NCBI RefSeq assembly: GCF_003600155.1
Contig: NZ_QWLD01000040.1
Span: 248,001 to 312,000 of the forward strand
DNA: 64,000 bases
Direction of reading: 5' to 3'
Origin: Nesterenkonia muleiensis
GTDB taxonomy: Bacteria > Actinomycetota > Actinomycetes > Actinomycetales > Micrococcaceae
The notes beneath the pieces were generated by a model that did not search any database, was not told the DNA's origin, and was given only the letters and a program-made list of their open reading frames with translations. A program made the translations under genes and the position numbers. Shown one piece after another: positions 28,367-37,165 of this stretch. Numbering within the stretch: the first letter of the stretch is position 1; every line of letters starts with the position of its first letter.

Positions 28367-29224
28367 TCAGCCAGAGACGTTGCTGAGGGTGGTGTCAGCA
28401 CCCCGCACCGGGACAGTGAAGGCGTAGCAGCTGTTGGCTCCCGACGTCTGGGGTCCCTGGTAGGTCATATCCCATCCTGTGCCGTGTCCCCACGGCGTGT
28501 TGAACGAGTACTCACCGCCCAGTCCCATGTACAAAGTGCTCGCCCGTTGCGATTCCGAGCTGTGGCATACCGCGCTGATCGTTCGGAAATACGGATCGGT
28601 CACACCACCGGACTCCTCAAAGCAGGTGGGAGTCTCTGCGGTGTCGTAGGAAAGCCAGATGTACTGTTCGTTTCCCTCGCATGACGTGGCTGAAGCGTTC
28701 GCGTCGAGGATGTCGCTTCGCCTATCAGGCCAGGGAATGCCGGTCAGCTCTTCGGTGATCGGACCTGCTCCGTCCTGCGTGAGCTGGTCTTCATACAGCG
28801 GCGTGGCGCTGCTGGGGTCGATCACGCCGTCAACGGTGAATGTCTGGCCTTTGACGGTCAGCTCCCTGATCGGCTCATCGAACTCGATGAGTCCGGCATC
28901 GTCAGGCTCTGCGCCGTCGTCCAGGGCGTCCGCGAATGCCTGTTCGATGGGCGCATGCTCAAACGGCGTGTCAGGGACAGGCACGTCCTCATAGTCATAA
29001 ATGGGCGGTGCTTCACTGCCAGGCGGTAGAGGCGGAGCGTATATGTCGTCGCTGTGGACATCGTCTTCCAGCGTCCCGTCAACCTCGCCGGAAGTGACAA
29101 TCTCCTCATCCTGCTCAGGTGTGGCTGTCACATCGTCAGTCGCCGCCGTATCCGCAGCACAGGAGGAGACCAGCAGGGCGGCACCGAGGATCGAAAGTCC
29201 GGGCGTCCAGGTTGTGTTGTGCAT
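28367..29224 (-). CDS. Lipoprotein of unknown function, paralog 4 (different C-terminal domain)
   Basis: A 285-residue product with a lipoprotein signal closely matching paralogs 1-3 (TTWTPGLSILGAALLVSSC). An acidic proline-rich linker follows (about 25-95). The C-terminal half differs from the other paralogs and holds four cysteines (SCEGNEQYIWLSY, TCFEESGG, AVCHSS, NSCYAF). Its pattern faintly recalls secreted beta/gamma-crystallin-like domains, but I would not assign it. The ATG at 29224 follows GGGTGAAGATT; a GTG at 29233 lies inside that ribosome-binding site. The shared signal sequence and leader suggest domain swapping within a duplicated array. Confidence 0.75.
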   Translation of the reverse strand: MHNTTWTPGLSILGAALLVSSCAADTAATDDVTATPEQDEEIVTSGEVDGTLEDDVHSDDIYAPPLPPGSEAPPIYDYEDVPVPDTPFEHAPIEQAFADALDDGAEPDDAGLIEFDEPIRELTVKGQTFTVDGVIDPSSATPLYEDQLTQDGAGPITEELTGIPWPDRRSDILDANASATSCEGNEQYIWLSYDTAETPTCFEESGGVTDPYFRTISAVCHSSESQRASTLYMGLGGEYSFNTPWGHGTGWDMTYQGPQTSGANSCYAFTVPVRGADTTLSNVSG

Positions 29225-29448
29225 AATCTTCACCCTACATATTGATCGGGCAGCGATTCTCGGCGATGACAGAATCCGCCGCCGAGCCGGAGAGGGCTCA
29301 GACCGAGGGCGCAGGTCGGTGATGGTTCCTGCTCAGAAGCGAGGGTGATCCAGGTCCTCTGAGGCGATGCAGACTGCTGCCCGGTGGGTTCGGCAGCGTT
29401 CTGGCATACGGTGCCAGCGAGCGCCCAGGCTTCTGGGCCCGGTGCCGA

Positions 29449-29454
29449 TAGGGT
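29449..29454 (+). promoter_or_regulatory. Probable leaderless -10 for the M20 peptidase gene
   Basis: TAGGGT ends 7 nt before the ATG at 29462. Confidence 0.38.
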
Positions 29455-29461
29455 GGTGGCT

Positions 29462-30751
29462 ATGGAGAACAACGTCGTCGAATTCTGCCGTGACCTGATC
29501 CGCATCGACACCTCCAACTGGGGTGAGGGCACCTCCAACGGGGAGCGCGACGCCGCCGAGTACTGTGCTGAGATCATGCGCCGGGCCGGACTGTCACCCG
29601 AGTTCTATGAGAAAACCCCCGGCCGGACCAATGTGGTGGCCCGGATGAAGGGCAGCGACCCCGATGCCGGCGCGCTGGTGGTGCACGGACACCTGGACGT
29701 GGTCCCCGCCCAGGCTGAGGACTGGCAGGTGGACCCCTTCGCGGCCGAGCTCATCGACGGGCTGATCTGGGGCCGCGGGGCAGTGGACATGAAGGACATG
29801 GACGCGATGATCCTGGCCTCCATGCTGCAGATGGCTCAGGACGGCCATCAGCCCAAGCGCGACATCATCTTCGCTTTCTTCGCCGACGAGGAGGACAACG
29901 GCACCTACGGTGCCCGTTGGCTGACCCAGACCCACCCGGAACTCTTCGACGGCGCCACTGAGGCGATCAGTGAGGTGGGTGGATTCTCCGCGGACATCGC
30001 AGGGACTCGCACCTACCTGATCCAAACCGCCGAGAAGGGCATCCACTGGACCAAGATGACCGCCCACGGCACTGCGGGCCACGGCTCAGCCATCCATAGG
30101 GACAACCCGGTGGTCCACCTGGCCGAGGCGGTGGCGGCGATCGGCGCTCACGAATGGCCCATCGAGTACACCAAGACCACCCGCGCGCTCTTTGAGCAGC
30201 TGGCAGAGGTCACCGGGATCCCCTTCGACCCGGAGGACCCTTCGGCGCTGATCGAGGCCTCCGGCTCAGCGGGGAAGTTCATCGCCGCGACTCTGCGCAA
30301 CACCTCCAACCCCTCTTTGCTGCGAGCCGGCTATAAGCACAATGTGGTGCCGGGCCAGGCTGAGGCGCTGGTTGATGCCCGCACGTTGCCTGAGCAGGAT
30401 GAAAAGGTTGCTGCGACCCTGCGCGAGCTGGCGGGGGAGAAGGTCACCTTCGAACTGATGAACCAGGGCCCGGCGCTGGAGGTGCCGTTCTCCGGTGCCC
30501 TGGTGGAGCAGATGGTCCAGGCGCTGAAAGACGAAGACCCAGAGGCCGTCGTCGTGCCATACATGCTGGGCGGCGGCACTGACAATAAGCATCTGGCCAC
30601 ACTCGGCATCACCGGCTACGGGTTCGCCCCGCTGCAGCTGCCGGCCGACCTCGACTTCACCGGCATGTTCCACGGGGTCGACGAGCGGGTGCCGGTCGAG
30701 TCCCTGAAGTTCGGCGTCCGCACTCTGCACCGCTTTCTGCTGGAGCAGTAG
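29462..30751 (+). CDS. M20/M25/M40-family metallo-hydrolase (dipeptidase-like)
   Basis: This is a cytoplasmic zinc peptidase or deacylase of 429 residues. The metal-site motifs are VVHGHLDVVPA (His and catalytic Asp), WGRGAVDMKD, and DEEDNG (general base Glu). A dimerisation lid domain lies between about 180 and 300, and GGGTDNKHLA closes the active site. The substrate (dipeptide, acyl amino acid or other) cannot be told from the sequence. ATG 29462 gives the typical MENNVVEFCRDLIRIDTSN opening; the frame extends upstream to 29384 without support. Gene order M20-DUF5703-mshC is conserved in Micrococcaceae. Confidence 0.91.
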   Translation: MENNVVEFCRDLIRIDTSNWGEGTSNGERDAAEYCAEIMRRAGLSPEFYEKTPGRTNVVARMKGSDPDAGALVVHGHLDVVPAQAEDWQVDPFAAELIDGLIWGRGAVDMKDMDAMILASMLQMAQDGHQPKRDIIFAFFADEEDNGTYGARWLTQTHPELFDGATEAISEVGGFSADIAGTRTYLIQTAEKGIHWTKMTAHGTAGHGSAIHRDNPVVHLAEAVAAIGAHEWPIEYTKTTRALFEQLAEVTGIPFDPEDPSALIEASGSAGKFIAATLRNTSNPSLLRAGYKHNVVPGQAEALVDARTLPEQDEKVAATLRELAGEKVTFELMNQGPALEVPFSGALVEQMVQALKDEDPEAVVVPYMLGGGTDNKHLATLGITGYGFAPLQLPADLDFTGMFHGVDERVPVESLKFGVRTLHRFLLEQ

Positions 30752-30779
30752 GGATTTACGAGCCTCGGCGTGGGGAAAT

Positions 30780-30878
30780 TCACTGTGCACCTGCAGGTTG
30801 CTGTTCCAGATGCACAGCCTGTTTCCCAGAATCCGTCTCCACGTCAACGTTGGTGGGAATCTCACTGTGCAAATTGCA
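30780..30878. repeat. Short repeats in the M20/DUF5703 intergenic region
   Basis: TCACTGTGCA occurs at 30780-30789 and 30861-30870. The second copy runs into the inverted repeat GTGCAAATTGCAC (30866-30878). They lie between two convergent genes. No role is clear. Confidence 0.3.
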
Positions 30879-30890
30879 CGGCGGGGGATC

Positions 30891-31133
30891 CTAGAAGGTC
30901 CGCTTAACACGGATGCGGCGCCTCCGCAGCCAATACTTGCGCACGCCGCCGGTGTAGATCGCCGAGCGGCGGAGCTCCCAGCGGCCGTACTCCGCATGGT
31001 CGATCACCTGACGCCGTGCCTCCGCCAACGACTCCCGCGGCTGGCAGGTGATCACCAGGTATTCCCAGCCGCGGCCGTCGTCGCCCTCAGTAAGGTACCG
31101 GGTCGGCACGGTGGCCGGAGTCTTATCTGACAT
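30891..31133 (-). CDS. DUF5703-family small protein
   Basis: An 80-residue basic protein with the conserved pattern HAEYGRWELRRS-x-IY-x-GG-x-RKYWLRRRRIRV, which I recognise from a small actinobacterial family listed as DUF5703. Its function is unknown. The ATG at 31133 is chosen because TAGAGT ends 7 nt upstream and the extra 13 residues from 31172 are not family-like. It lies between the M20 peptidase gene and a small acidic protein gene, as in related genomes. Confidence 0.8.
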   Translation of the reverse strand: MSDKTPATVPTRYLTEGDDGRGWEYLVITCQPRESLAEARRQVIDHAEYGRWELRRSAIYTGGVRKYWLRRRRIRVKRTF

Positions 31134-31140
31134 TGCGACC

Positions 31141-31146
31141 ACTCTA
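31141..31146 (-). promoter_or_regulatory. Probable leaderless -10 for the DUF5703 gene
   Basis: Minus-strand TAGAGT ends 7 nt before the ATG at 31133. Confidence 0.4.
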
Positions 31147-31216
31147 AAGCACACGGTCAAGCCTCGGTGCACATTGGGTCTACCGCGCGGACTGGCGGCG
31201 TTGATACTGTGTGCCT

Positions 31217-31483
31217 ATGAACATCGATCCTCGCATCGCACTCAGCGCGCTCACCAATGCACTGGAGGAGCATCTTTCCACCGCGGTCAACCGCCGTGGC
31301 GAGGACGATCCGGCTGTGGAGACCACGTTCTACCGAGTCGCAGACGCCTTCGAGGCCTATGAGGACGCGCTCTTCGCCGCCACTGGAGAGGTGACCCCGC
31401 TGGACCTCTACGACGAGGAGTCAGACGATGTCGATGAGCTCGACGAGGACGATGACCTCGATGATGATCTTGAGGACGGCTGA
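31217..31483 (+). CDS. Conserved small acidic protein of unknown function
   Basis: An 88-residue protein. The first 60 residues are predicted helical (ALSALTNALEEHLSTAVNRR and FYRVADAFEAYEDALF). The last 25 are almost all Asp and Glu, with a DDD/EDD pattern. Similar proteins at this place in Micrococcaceae are often labelled 'primosomal protein' without evidence. I see no DNA-binding motif. The ATG at 31217 is preferred over GTG 31211. The gene is 74 bp upstream of mshC. Confidence 0.72.
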   Translation: MNIDPRIALSALTNALEEHLSTAVNRRGEDDPAVETTFYRVADAFEAYEDALFAATGEVTPLDLYDEESDDVDELDEDDDLDDDLEDG

Positions 31484-31556
31484 ACCGACGGAATGATCCG
31501 GGGCGTCTGCGGGTTGTCTGTGAGTTGGACCTATCCGCCCGTGAGAGGATCAATGC

Positions 31557-32828
31557 GTGAAATCGTGGAGTGCCCCTGCTGTGCCCGGCCTGCCGCACGT
31601 CGCCGAGACCCTTGAGCTTTACGACACGCCGGCCTCAAGCACCGTCAGCACCGTCTCCCGCAACGGTGTGGCCTCCCTCTATGTCTGTGGCATCACACCC
31701 TACGACGCCACCCACTTGGGCCATGCCAACACCTACGTCCACTTCGACCTCTTGGTGCGTTACTGGCTGGCCTGCGGCGTGGACGTGCAGTATGTGCAGA
31801 ATGTCACCGACATCGACGACCCGCTCCTGGAACGGGCGCAGAGCACAGGAGCGGACTGGCAGGACCTGGCGGAGTCCCAGACTGAGCTGTTCCGGGAGGA
31901 TATGACCGCGCTCAGCGTCATCCCACCAACTCACTACCTGGGTGCGGTGGAGATGATCCCGGCAGTGGTCGAAGACGTCGAACGTCTCCACCACCTGGAG
32001 ATCGCCTATCCGGTTGCTGCCGATGACGCCGCCGGTGACGACTACTACTTCGACATCGCCGCCGCCGAACAGCGCACTGACTGGCGTTTGGGCAGTGTGG
32101 GCAACTATGACCGGCAGACTATGGAGCAGCTCTTTCCCGAACGCGGCGGCGATCCTCAGCGGGCCGGCAAACGAGACCCTCTCGACCCGCTGCTCTGGCG
32201 CTCGGCACGCCAGGGGGAGCCCCAATGGCCCGGCGGCAGGCTGGGACAGGGCCGGCCCGGTTGGCACATCGAATGCTCAGTGATCGCCAGGCGGCACCTG
32301 CCCGCGCCGTTCACCGTCCAGGGCGGCGGCTCGGACCTGCGCTTCCCGCACCACGAGTTCTCCGCCGCGCATGCCACCGCGGCCGACGGCGTGGCCCTGG
32401 CTGAGCGCTATATGCACACCGGCATGGTCGGGCTCGACGGGGAGAAGATGTCCAAATCGCGCGGAAACCTGGTGCTGGTGTCCCAGCTGCGCTCCGACGG
32501 AGTGGACCCGCAGGCGATCCGGACACTGATCCTCACCCACCACTGGCGTCAGGACTGGCCCTATACCGGGCAGAAACTCCGGGAGTCCGAGCAGCGCCTC
32601 CTCCGTTGGAAAGCCGCATGGCAGCAGGCCGAGGACCGTCAGGACGATGACGCCGGGGCTGATGACCTGCAGTACGCCCTGATCAGCGCCCTCGCCAATG
32701 ATCTCAACGCACCGGCCGCCTTGACCAGCCTCGACCTCTGGGCCAGCGGACATCTTGCCGCAGGAACCAGCAGGACGCGGGTTCACCATGTGGTGCAGGC
32801 GCTGCTGGGGATCGACCTCTCCGGCTGA
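31557..32828 (+). CDS. mshC: Cysteine--GlcN-Ins ligase, mycothiol synthesis
   Basis: MshC joins L-cysteine to 1D-myo-inositol 2-amino-2-deoxy-glucopyranoside using ATP, the penultimate step of mycothiol synthesis. It evolved from cysteinyl-tRNA synthetase. The product is 423 residues. The HIGH-type motif is HLGH at 53-56, zinc ligand Cys44 lies in YVCGITPYD, the second zinc site is in WHIECS, and KMSKS starts at 297. It lacks the long anticodon-binding C terminus of CysS, which supports MshC. The GTG 31557 follows GAGAGGA by 7 nt. The presence of MshC fits an actinobacterial host. Confidence 0.95.
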   Translation: MKSWSAPAVPGLPHVAETLELYDTPASSTVSTVSRNGVASLYVCGITPYDATHLGHANTYVHFDLLVRYWLACGVDVQYVQNVTDIDDPLLERAQSTGADWQDLAESQTELFREDMTALSVIPPTHYLGAVEMIPAVVEDVERLHHLEIAYPVAADDAAGDDYYFDIAAAEQRTDWRLGSVGNYDRQTMEQLFPERGGDPQRAGKRDPLDPLLWRSARQGEPQWPGGRLGQGRPGWHIECSVIARRHLPAPFTVQGGGSDLRFPHHEFSAAHATAADGVALAERYMHTGMVGLDGEKMSKSRGNLVLVSQLRSDGVDPQAIRTLILTHHWRQDWPYTGQKLRESEQRLLRWKAAWQQAEDRQDDDAGADDLQYALISALANDLNAPAALTSLDLWASGHLAAGTSRTRVHHVVQALLGIDLSG

Positions 32829-32847
32829 GGAAGCCGGCCGCAACATC

Positions 32848-33801
32848 CTAACGCTCAGGCGGTTTGCGCCGACGCAGGTAGCGTTCGAACTCCTCGGCGA
32901 TGGCGTCCCCCGACGCCTCCGGAAGGTTCGTAGTGTCCGTGGCCTCCTCCAGCCGCTTGACGTATTCAGCGATCTCGTTGTCCTCATCGGCAAGATCGTC
33001 GACCCCCCGCTCCCAGGCAGCGGCGTCCTCAGCGATCTCCTCGGCCTCCTGAGGGTCCAGCGGCAGATCAAGCAGCTCTTCGAGCTTGCGCACCAGCGCC
33101 AGCTGCGCCTTGGGGGAGGGCGCCTGGCCCACATAGTGCGGCACCGCCGCCCACAGCGAGACGGCGGGAATGCCGGCCTGGTAGGCAGTATGGGCCAGAA
33201 CCCCCACGATCCCCACCGGCCCCTCATAGGTGGGCTCCTCGATGTCCAGCAGCTCCCGGAGCTGATCGTCCTCTGAGGAGAACGACGCCGGTATAGGCCT
33301 GGTATGCGGGACATCGGCCAGCAGCGCACCCACCAGAACCACCGCGGCCACATGATGCTCCGCCGCCAGTGTCAGCAGATCGGCAGTGTAGCCGCGCCAC
33401 CGGAAACTGGGCTCCACACCGTGGACGAGGAGCAGGTCGAACTCCCCGGCCTCCGGTGCGGCACGCAGGATGGTGGTGGAGGGCCAGATGATCTCCCGTC
33501 CGCTGGGGTTGCGCAACACTCTGGGACGGGAGAACTGGAAATCGTAGAACTCCTCATCTGTGAGCTTCTCCACCAGCTCCGCGCCGAAGGCCTGAGACAG
33601 GGTGCGCACAGCAGCGGAGGCCGCCCCGCCGGCGTCGTTCCACCCTTCGAAGGCAAGCACCATCACCGTGGGCCTGCCGCTGTCCTCGCCATTGGTCTCG
33701 GCGATTCTGCGCAGGTGAGCAGCAAGCAGCTCTGCCCGGTCCACTCTGGCCGCGGGGGCGTCCGGATCTGCCGAGTCGGGGTTCTGGTTGTCCTCACTCA
33801 C
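32848..33801 (-). CDS. PAC2-family protein
   Basis: A 317-residue PAC2 (proteasome assembly chaperone 2-like) protein. LAFEGWNDAGGAASAAV near residue 50 and LLVHGVEPSFRW near 120 are the family marks. Bacterial members have no proven function despite the name. Here the name is especially misleading, because no 20S proteasome genes are seen at the Pup locus. The C-terminal third is acidic and helical. The GTG at 33801 is chosen because TACTGT ends 7 nt upstream; the open frame runs further, to 33906, across the divergent promoter. Confidence 0.88.
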   Translation of the reverse strand: MSEDNQNPDSADPDAPAARVDRAELLAAHLRRIAETNGEDSGRPTVMVLAFEGWNDAGGAASAAVRTLSQAFGAELVEKLTDEEFYDFQFSRPRVLRNPSGREIIWPSTTILRAAPEAGEFDLLLVHGVEPSFRWRGYTADLLTLAAEHHVAAVVLVGALLADVPHTRPIPASFSSEDDQLRELLDIEEPTYEGPVGIVGVLAHTAYQAGIPAVSLWAAVPHYVGQAPSPKAQLALVRKLEELLDLPLDPQEAEEIAEDAAAWERGVDDLADEDNEIAEYVKRLEEATDTTNLPEASGDAIAEEFERYLRRRKPPER

Positions 33802-33808
33802 ATTTCTC

Positions 33809-33846
33809 ACAGTAGTAGCAAGCCACCGCTGGTGGAAGCGTACGAT
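33809..33846. promoter_or_regulatory. Divergent leaderless promoters of the PAC2 and HAD genes
   Basis: Minus-strand TACTGT (33809-33814) ends 7 nt before the PAC2 GTG, and plus-strand TACGAT (33841-33846) ends 7 nt before the HAD ATG. Neither gene has a ribosome-binding site. Confidence 0.45.
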
Positions 33847-33853
33847 GGTGGAT

Positions 33854-34555
33854 ATGTCAGAACTGCAAGCCGTTTTCTGGGACATGGACGGCACTCTCGT
33901 GGACACCGAGCCCTACTGGATGGAATCTGAGTACCAGCTGGTCAGGGCCCATGGGGGGTCCTGGAACGATGAGAAGGCGCATCTGCTGGTGGGTCAAGCC
34001 CTGCCCTTCTCCGCCACCGTGCTCCAGCAGTCCGGGGTGCAGATGGGAGTCCGTGAGATCATCGACCACCTGACCGGTCAGGTGGTCGCCAAATGTGCTG
34101 AGCGGATGCCCTGGCGCCCAGGGGCCCGTGAGCTGCTGGAGGAGCTGCATGCTGAGCAGGTCCGCAATGCGCTGGTGACCATGAGCTTCACCCCGCTGGC
34201 CCGGGCGGTGGCAGATGCGCTGCCAGCCGGACAGCTGGAGTTCACCGTCACCGGAGATATGGTCTCAGCCGGAAAACCTGACCCTGAGGCCTATCACCTG
34301 GCCTTTGACACCATGGCAGCGGACCACCAGGGCCGCACTGGAGCGCAGCTTCAGCGCCAGCGCTGCATCGCCATTGAAGATTCAGTGCCGGGGACTGCCG
34401 CCGCAGCGGCCTCAGGCCTGGTGACCCTGGCTGTGCCGCACTACACCCCGCTGCCTGAAACCGGTCAGTGGCATCTGTTGGACACCCTCGACGGTGCCCG
34501 AGTCACCGACCTGCAGCAGCTTCTCCTCCGAGACCCTGCCCCGGCGGTCGCATGA
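33854..34555 (+). CDS. HAD-family hydrolase (beta-phosphoglucomutase/phosphatase-like)
   Basis: A 233-residue HAD phosphatase of subfamily IA. Motif I is FWDMDGTLVDTEP (nucleophile Asp12), followed by a helical cap. Motif II lies in LVTMSFTPLARAV, the lysine in SAGKPDPEAYHLA, and motif IV in IAIEDSVPGTAAAAASG. The substrate is unknown. ATG 33854 gives the usual MSELQAVFWDMDG opening. The stop overlaps the start of the tRNA methyltransferase gene by 4 bp, and the same pair occurs at the Pup locus in related actinobacteria. Confidence 0.9.
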   Translation: MSELQAVFWDMDGTLVDTEPYWMESEYQLVRAHGGSWNDEKAHLLVGQALPFSATVLQQSGVQMGVREIIDHLTGQVVAKCAERMPWRPGARELLEELHAEQVRNALVTMSFTPLARAVADALPAGQLEFTVTGDMVSAGKPDPEAYHLAFDTMAADHQGRTGAQLQRQRCIAIEDSVPGTAAAAASGLVTLAVPHYTPLPETGQWHLLDTLDGARVTDLQQLLLRDPAPAVA

Positions 34556-35625
34556 GGGGCGGGCACTCGGTGGTCGCACGGCCGGTCGGCAAGCATATGC
34601 GCACCGGTGCGCTGCAGGCCGGGCAGCGGGTCCAGCTCACCGACTACAAGGGCCGGAAGTCCACCATCACGCTCACTGAGGGAGGCGAATGGCACACCCA
34701 CCAGGGTGTGCTCCACCATGGCCTGCTGATCGGTCAGTCCGAGGGAATCGTGGTGGAGAACAGCGCGGGCTACCGGTACCAGGTGCTGCGCCCGCTGCTG
34801 AACGACTATGTGCTCTCCATGCCGCGCGGGGCCACTGTGGTCTACCCCAAGGACTCTGCCCAGATGGTGCAGGTCGCAGACATCTTCCCCGGGGCCCACG
34901 TGCTGGAGGCCGGAGTCGGCTCAGGGGCGCTGAGCATCTCCCTGTTGCGGGCAGTGGGCGAGTCAGGAACGCTGAACTCCTACGAACTGCGTGAGGAGTT
35001 CGCCGAGATCGCCCAGAGCAATGTGGAGGCGTTTTTCGGCGAGCCGCACCCGGGCTGGCAGATCCTCATCGGCGATGCCGCTGACAAACCCCTGGACATC
35101 GAAGCCCCCGGCGGCGTGGACCGGGTGGTGCTGGACATGCTGGCCCCCTGGGAGTGCCTGAACACCGTACGCACGGTCTTGGCCCCCGGCGGCGTATGGG
35201 TCAGCTACGTGGCCACCGTGACCCAGCTCTCCCGGCTGACCGAGGCCATCCGCGGCAGTGGCGGTTTCACCGAGCCGGAGGCCCACGAAACCATGATGCG
35301 TACCTGGCACTTGGACGGTTTGGCGGTGCGTCCGGACCACCGGATGGTCGCCCACACCGGGTTCTTGCTCTCCGCCAGGCGTCTGGCCGAGGGGCAGCTG
35401 CCATTGGCGCTGAAGAAGCGGGAGAAGGTCTCTGAGCCCTCTGCCGAGGACAAACGGGCCTGGGCCGGCACGGCGTGGGAGAACGACGACGACGTCGAAG
35501 CCACTTGGGATCAGGAGAGTCTCAAGACTCGCGTGGTATCGAAGAAGAAGGCGCGCAAAGCCGCCGCCAATGCGGTCCGGCACGCCGAGGCAGCCAAGGA
35601 GGTGTCCACAGATGAGTCAGACTGA
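34552..35625 (+). CDS. trmI: tRNA (adenine-58-N1)-methyltransferase TrmI
   Basis: This enzyme methylates A58 in the tRNA T-loop using S-adenosylmethionine. The product is 357 residues. An N-terminal beta domain (TDYKGRKSTITL, HHGLLIGQSEG) is followed by YPKDSAQMVQVADIFPG and the SAM-binding motif VLEAGVGSGALSISLL near residue 120. The C terminus is a charged tail of about 80 residues. ATG 34552 overlaps the HAD stop (ATGA). Its end overlaps arc by 14 bp. trmI upstream of the mpa/arc gene is a conserved feature of Pup loci. Confidence 0.94.
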   Translation: MRGGHSVVARPVGKHMRTGALQAGQRVQLTDYKGRKSTITLTEGGEWHTHQGVLHHGLLIGQSEGIVVENSAGYRYQVLRPLLNDYVLSMPRGATVVYPKDSAQMVQVADIFPGAHVLEAGVGSGALSISLLRAVGESGTLNSYELREEFAEIAQSNVEAFFGEPHPGWQILIGDAADKPLDIEAPGGVDRVVLDMLAPWECLNTVRTVLAPGGVWVSYVATVTQLSRLTEAIRGSGGFTEPEAHETMMRTWHLDGLAVRPDHRMVAHTGFLLSARRLAEGQLPLALKKREKVSEPSAEDKRAWAGTAWENDDDVEATWDQESLKTRVVSKKKARKAAANAVRHAEAAKEVSTDESD

Positions 35626-37165
35626 GGCCCAAACCGAGCAGTTGAGCAGCCGGCTGGAACAGGCGCATCGGCAGATCGACAATCTGCGCAGCAGGCAGCG
35701 GGATCTGGAGCGTCAGCTTCAGTCGGCCGGACGGAACAATGATCGGATGAAGGGCCTGCTGGAGGCGACCAAGGGCCAGATCGATCAGCTCAAACTGGCC
35801 TTGGAGGCCGACGGGCAGCCGCCTTTCACCTTTGCCACGGTGGTCGGCTACCACCAGCAGCGGGACCGGACAGAGGGCCGTGAGATCGAGGCGGCCACCG
35901 GGCCCGGCTGCGATGTGCTGCACTCCGGCCGGAAGCTGCGCGTCTCGGTCTCCCCGCTGATCGTCCCGGAGGAGGTCACCCCCGGCAGCCAGGTGATGCT
36001 CAATGAGAACTACACCATCATCGCCGTGTTAGACCCTGAGGGCACCGGTGAGATCGCCCGGGTCAAGGAGATCCTTCCCGACGGCAGGTTGGTCATCATC
36101 GCCCGCGGAGAGGACGAGAGGGTGGTCAAGCTCTCACCCTCGGCTGAGGTGCAGGCAGAGGGTGAGAAGCCGGTACGGGTCGGGGACGCTGTGGTGGTCG
36201 ACCTGCGCATCGGAACGGCCACTGAGGTGGTGCCGCTCTCCGAGGTCGAAGATGTGGTGCTGGAGGAGACTCCGGATGTCTCCTACCAGGACATCGGCGG
36301 TCTGGCAGAGCAGATTGAGCAGATCCGCGATGCGGTGGAGCTCCCCGTCCTTCACGCTGACCTCTTCCGTGAGCACGGGCTGCGGGCGCCTAAGGGCATT
36401 CTGCTCTACGGCCCGCCGGGCTGCGGGAAGACCATGATCGCCAAGGCGGTGGCCACTTCGTTGACCAACGGCGATGAGGCAGTCGCGTACTTCTTGAACA
36501 TCAAAGGACCGGAGTTGCTGAACAAGTATGTGGGTGAGACCGAGCGCCATATCCGGGTGATCTTCTCCCGGGCCCGGGAGCGTGCCTCAGCCGGCTCGCC
36601 GGTGGTGGTGTTCTTCGACGAGATGGAAGCGCTGTTCCGCACCCGCGGCACCGGAGTCTCCTCCGATGTGGAGACCACCATCGTGCCGCAGCTGCTGGCG
36701 GAGATCGACGGTGTGGAGTCATTGGACAATGTGATCGTCATCGGCGCCTCCAACCGCGAAGACATGATCGACCCGGCCATCCTGCGGCCGGGACGGCTTG
36801 ATGTGAAGATCCGGGTTCAGCGGCCCACCGCGGCCGGGGCGCGCGACATTCTCGGCATTCATCTGAGCGATGCGGTGCCGCTGCGCTCTGCCCTGGTCGA
36901 AGAGCACGGAGGGCGCGACGCCGCCCGCACCGCACTGATCGAGTCGACGATCTCTCAGCTCTACCCCGAGCACGCCGGGTTCATGTCCGGAGCGGTGCTG
37001 AGCAACATTGTCGACCGCGCCAAGAAGCTTGCGATCAAGGACTACCTGGCAAGCTCTGCAGACGAGGAGGTCAAGGGCATCACCTCCGCACATCTGGAGC
37101 AGGCGATCGAGCAGGAGCTCGCCGAGCAGCGGGCCATGGTGGCCGGACTGGGGATCGCAGGGTGA
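35612..37165 (+). CDS. arc: Proteasome-type AAA ATPase (ARC/Mpa)
   Basis: ARC forms hexameric rings that unfold Pup-tagged proteins. The product is 517 residues: an N-terminal coiled coil (about 5-50) that binds Pup, tandem OB domains (about 65-215), and an AAA module with GPPGCGKT near 270, Walker B VFFDEMEALF and arginine-finger region near DPAILRPGRLD. The C terminus is EQRAMVAGLGIAG. It lacks the terminal QYL-type motif that mycobacterial Mpa uses to open the 20S proteasome. ATG 35612 follows AAGGAGGTG, a strong site, and is preferred over a start at 35570. Its stop overlaps dop. Confidence 0.95.
   Translation: MSQTEAQTEQLSSRLEQAHRQIDNLRSRQRDLERQLQSAGRNNDRMKGLLEATKGQIDQLKLALEADGQPPFTFATVVGYHQQRDRTEGREIEAATGPGCDVLHSGRKLRVSVSPLIVPEEVTPGSQVMLNENYTIIAVLDPEGTGEIARVKEILPDGRLVIIARGEDERVVKLSPSAEVQAEGEKPVRVGDAVVVDLRIGTATEVVPLSEVEDVVLEETPDVSYQDIGGLAEQIEQIRDAVELPVLHADLFREHGLRAPKGILLYGPPGCGKTMIAKAVATSLTNGDEAVAYFLNIKGPELLNKYVGETERHIRVIFSRARERASAGSPVVVFFDEMEALFRTRGTGVSSDVETTIVPQLLAEIDGVESLDNVIVIGASNREDMIDPAILRPGRLDVKIRVQRPTAAGARDILGIHLSDAVPLRSALVEEHGGRDAARTALIESTISQLYPEHAGFMSGAVLSNIVDRAKKLAIKDYLASSADEEVKGITSAHLEQAIEQELAEQRAMVAGLGIAG

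Noticed and set aside
30266-30997. A 243-codon minus-strand frame past the M20 gene
   Set aside because: Most of it is antisense to the M20 peptidase and the rest falls in a short intergenic region; there is no ribosome-binding site or motif.
32277-33353. A long minus-strand frame spanning mshC and PAC2 sequence
   Set aside because: It is out of frame with PAC2 and antisense to mshC; its translation is low-complexity Arg/Ser/Pro.
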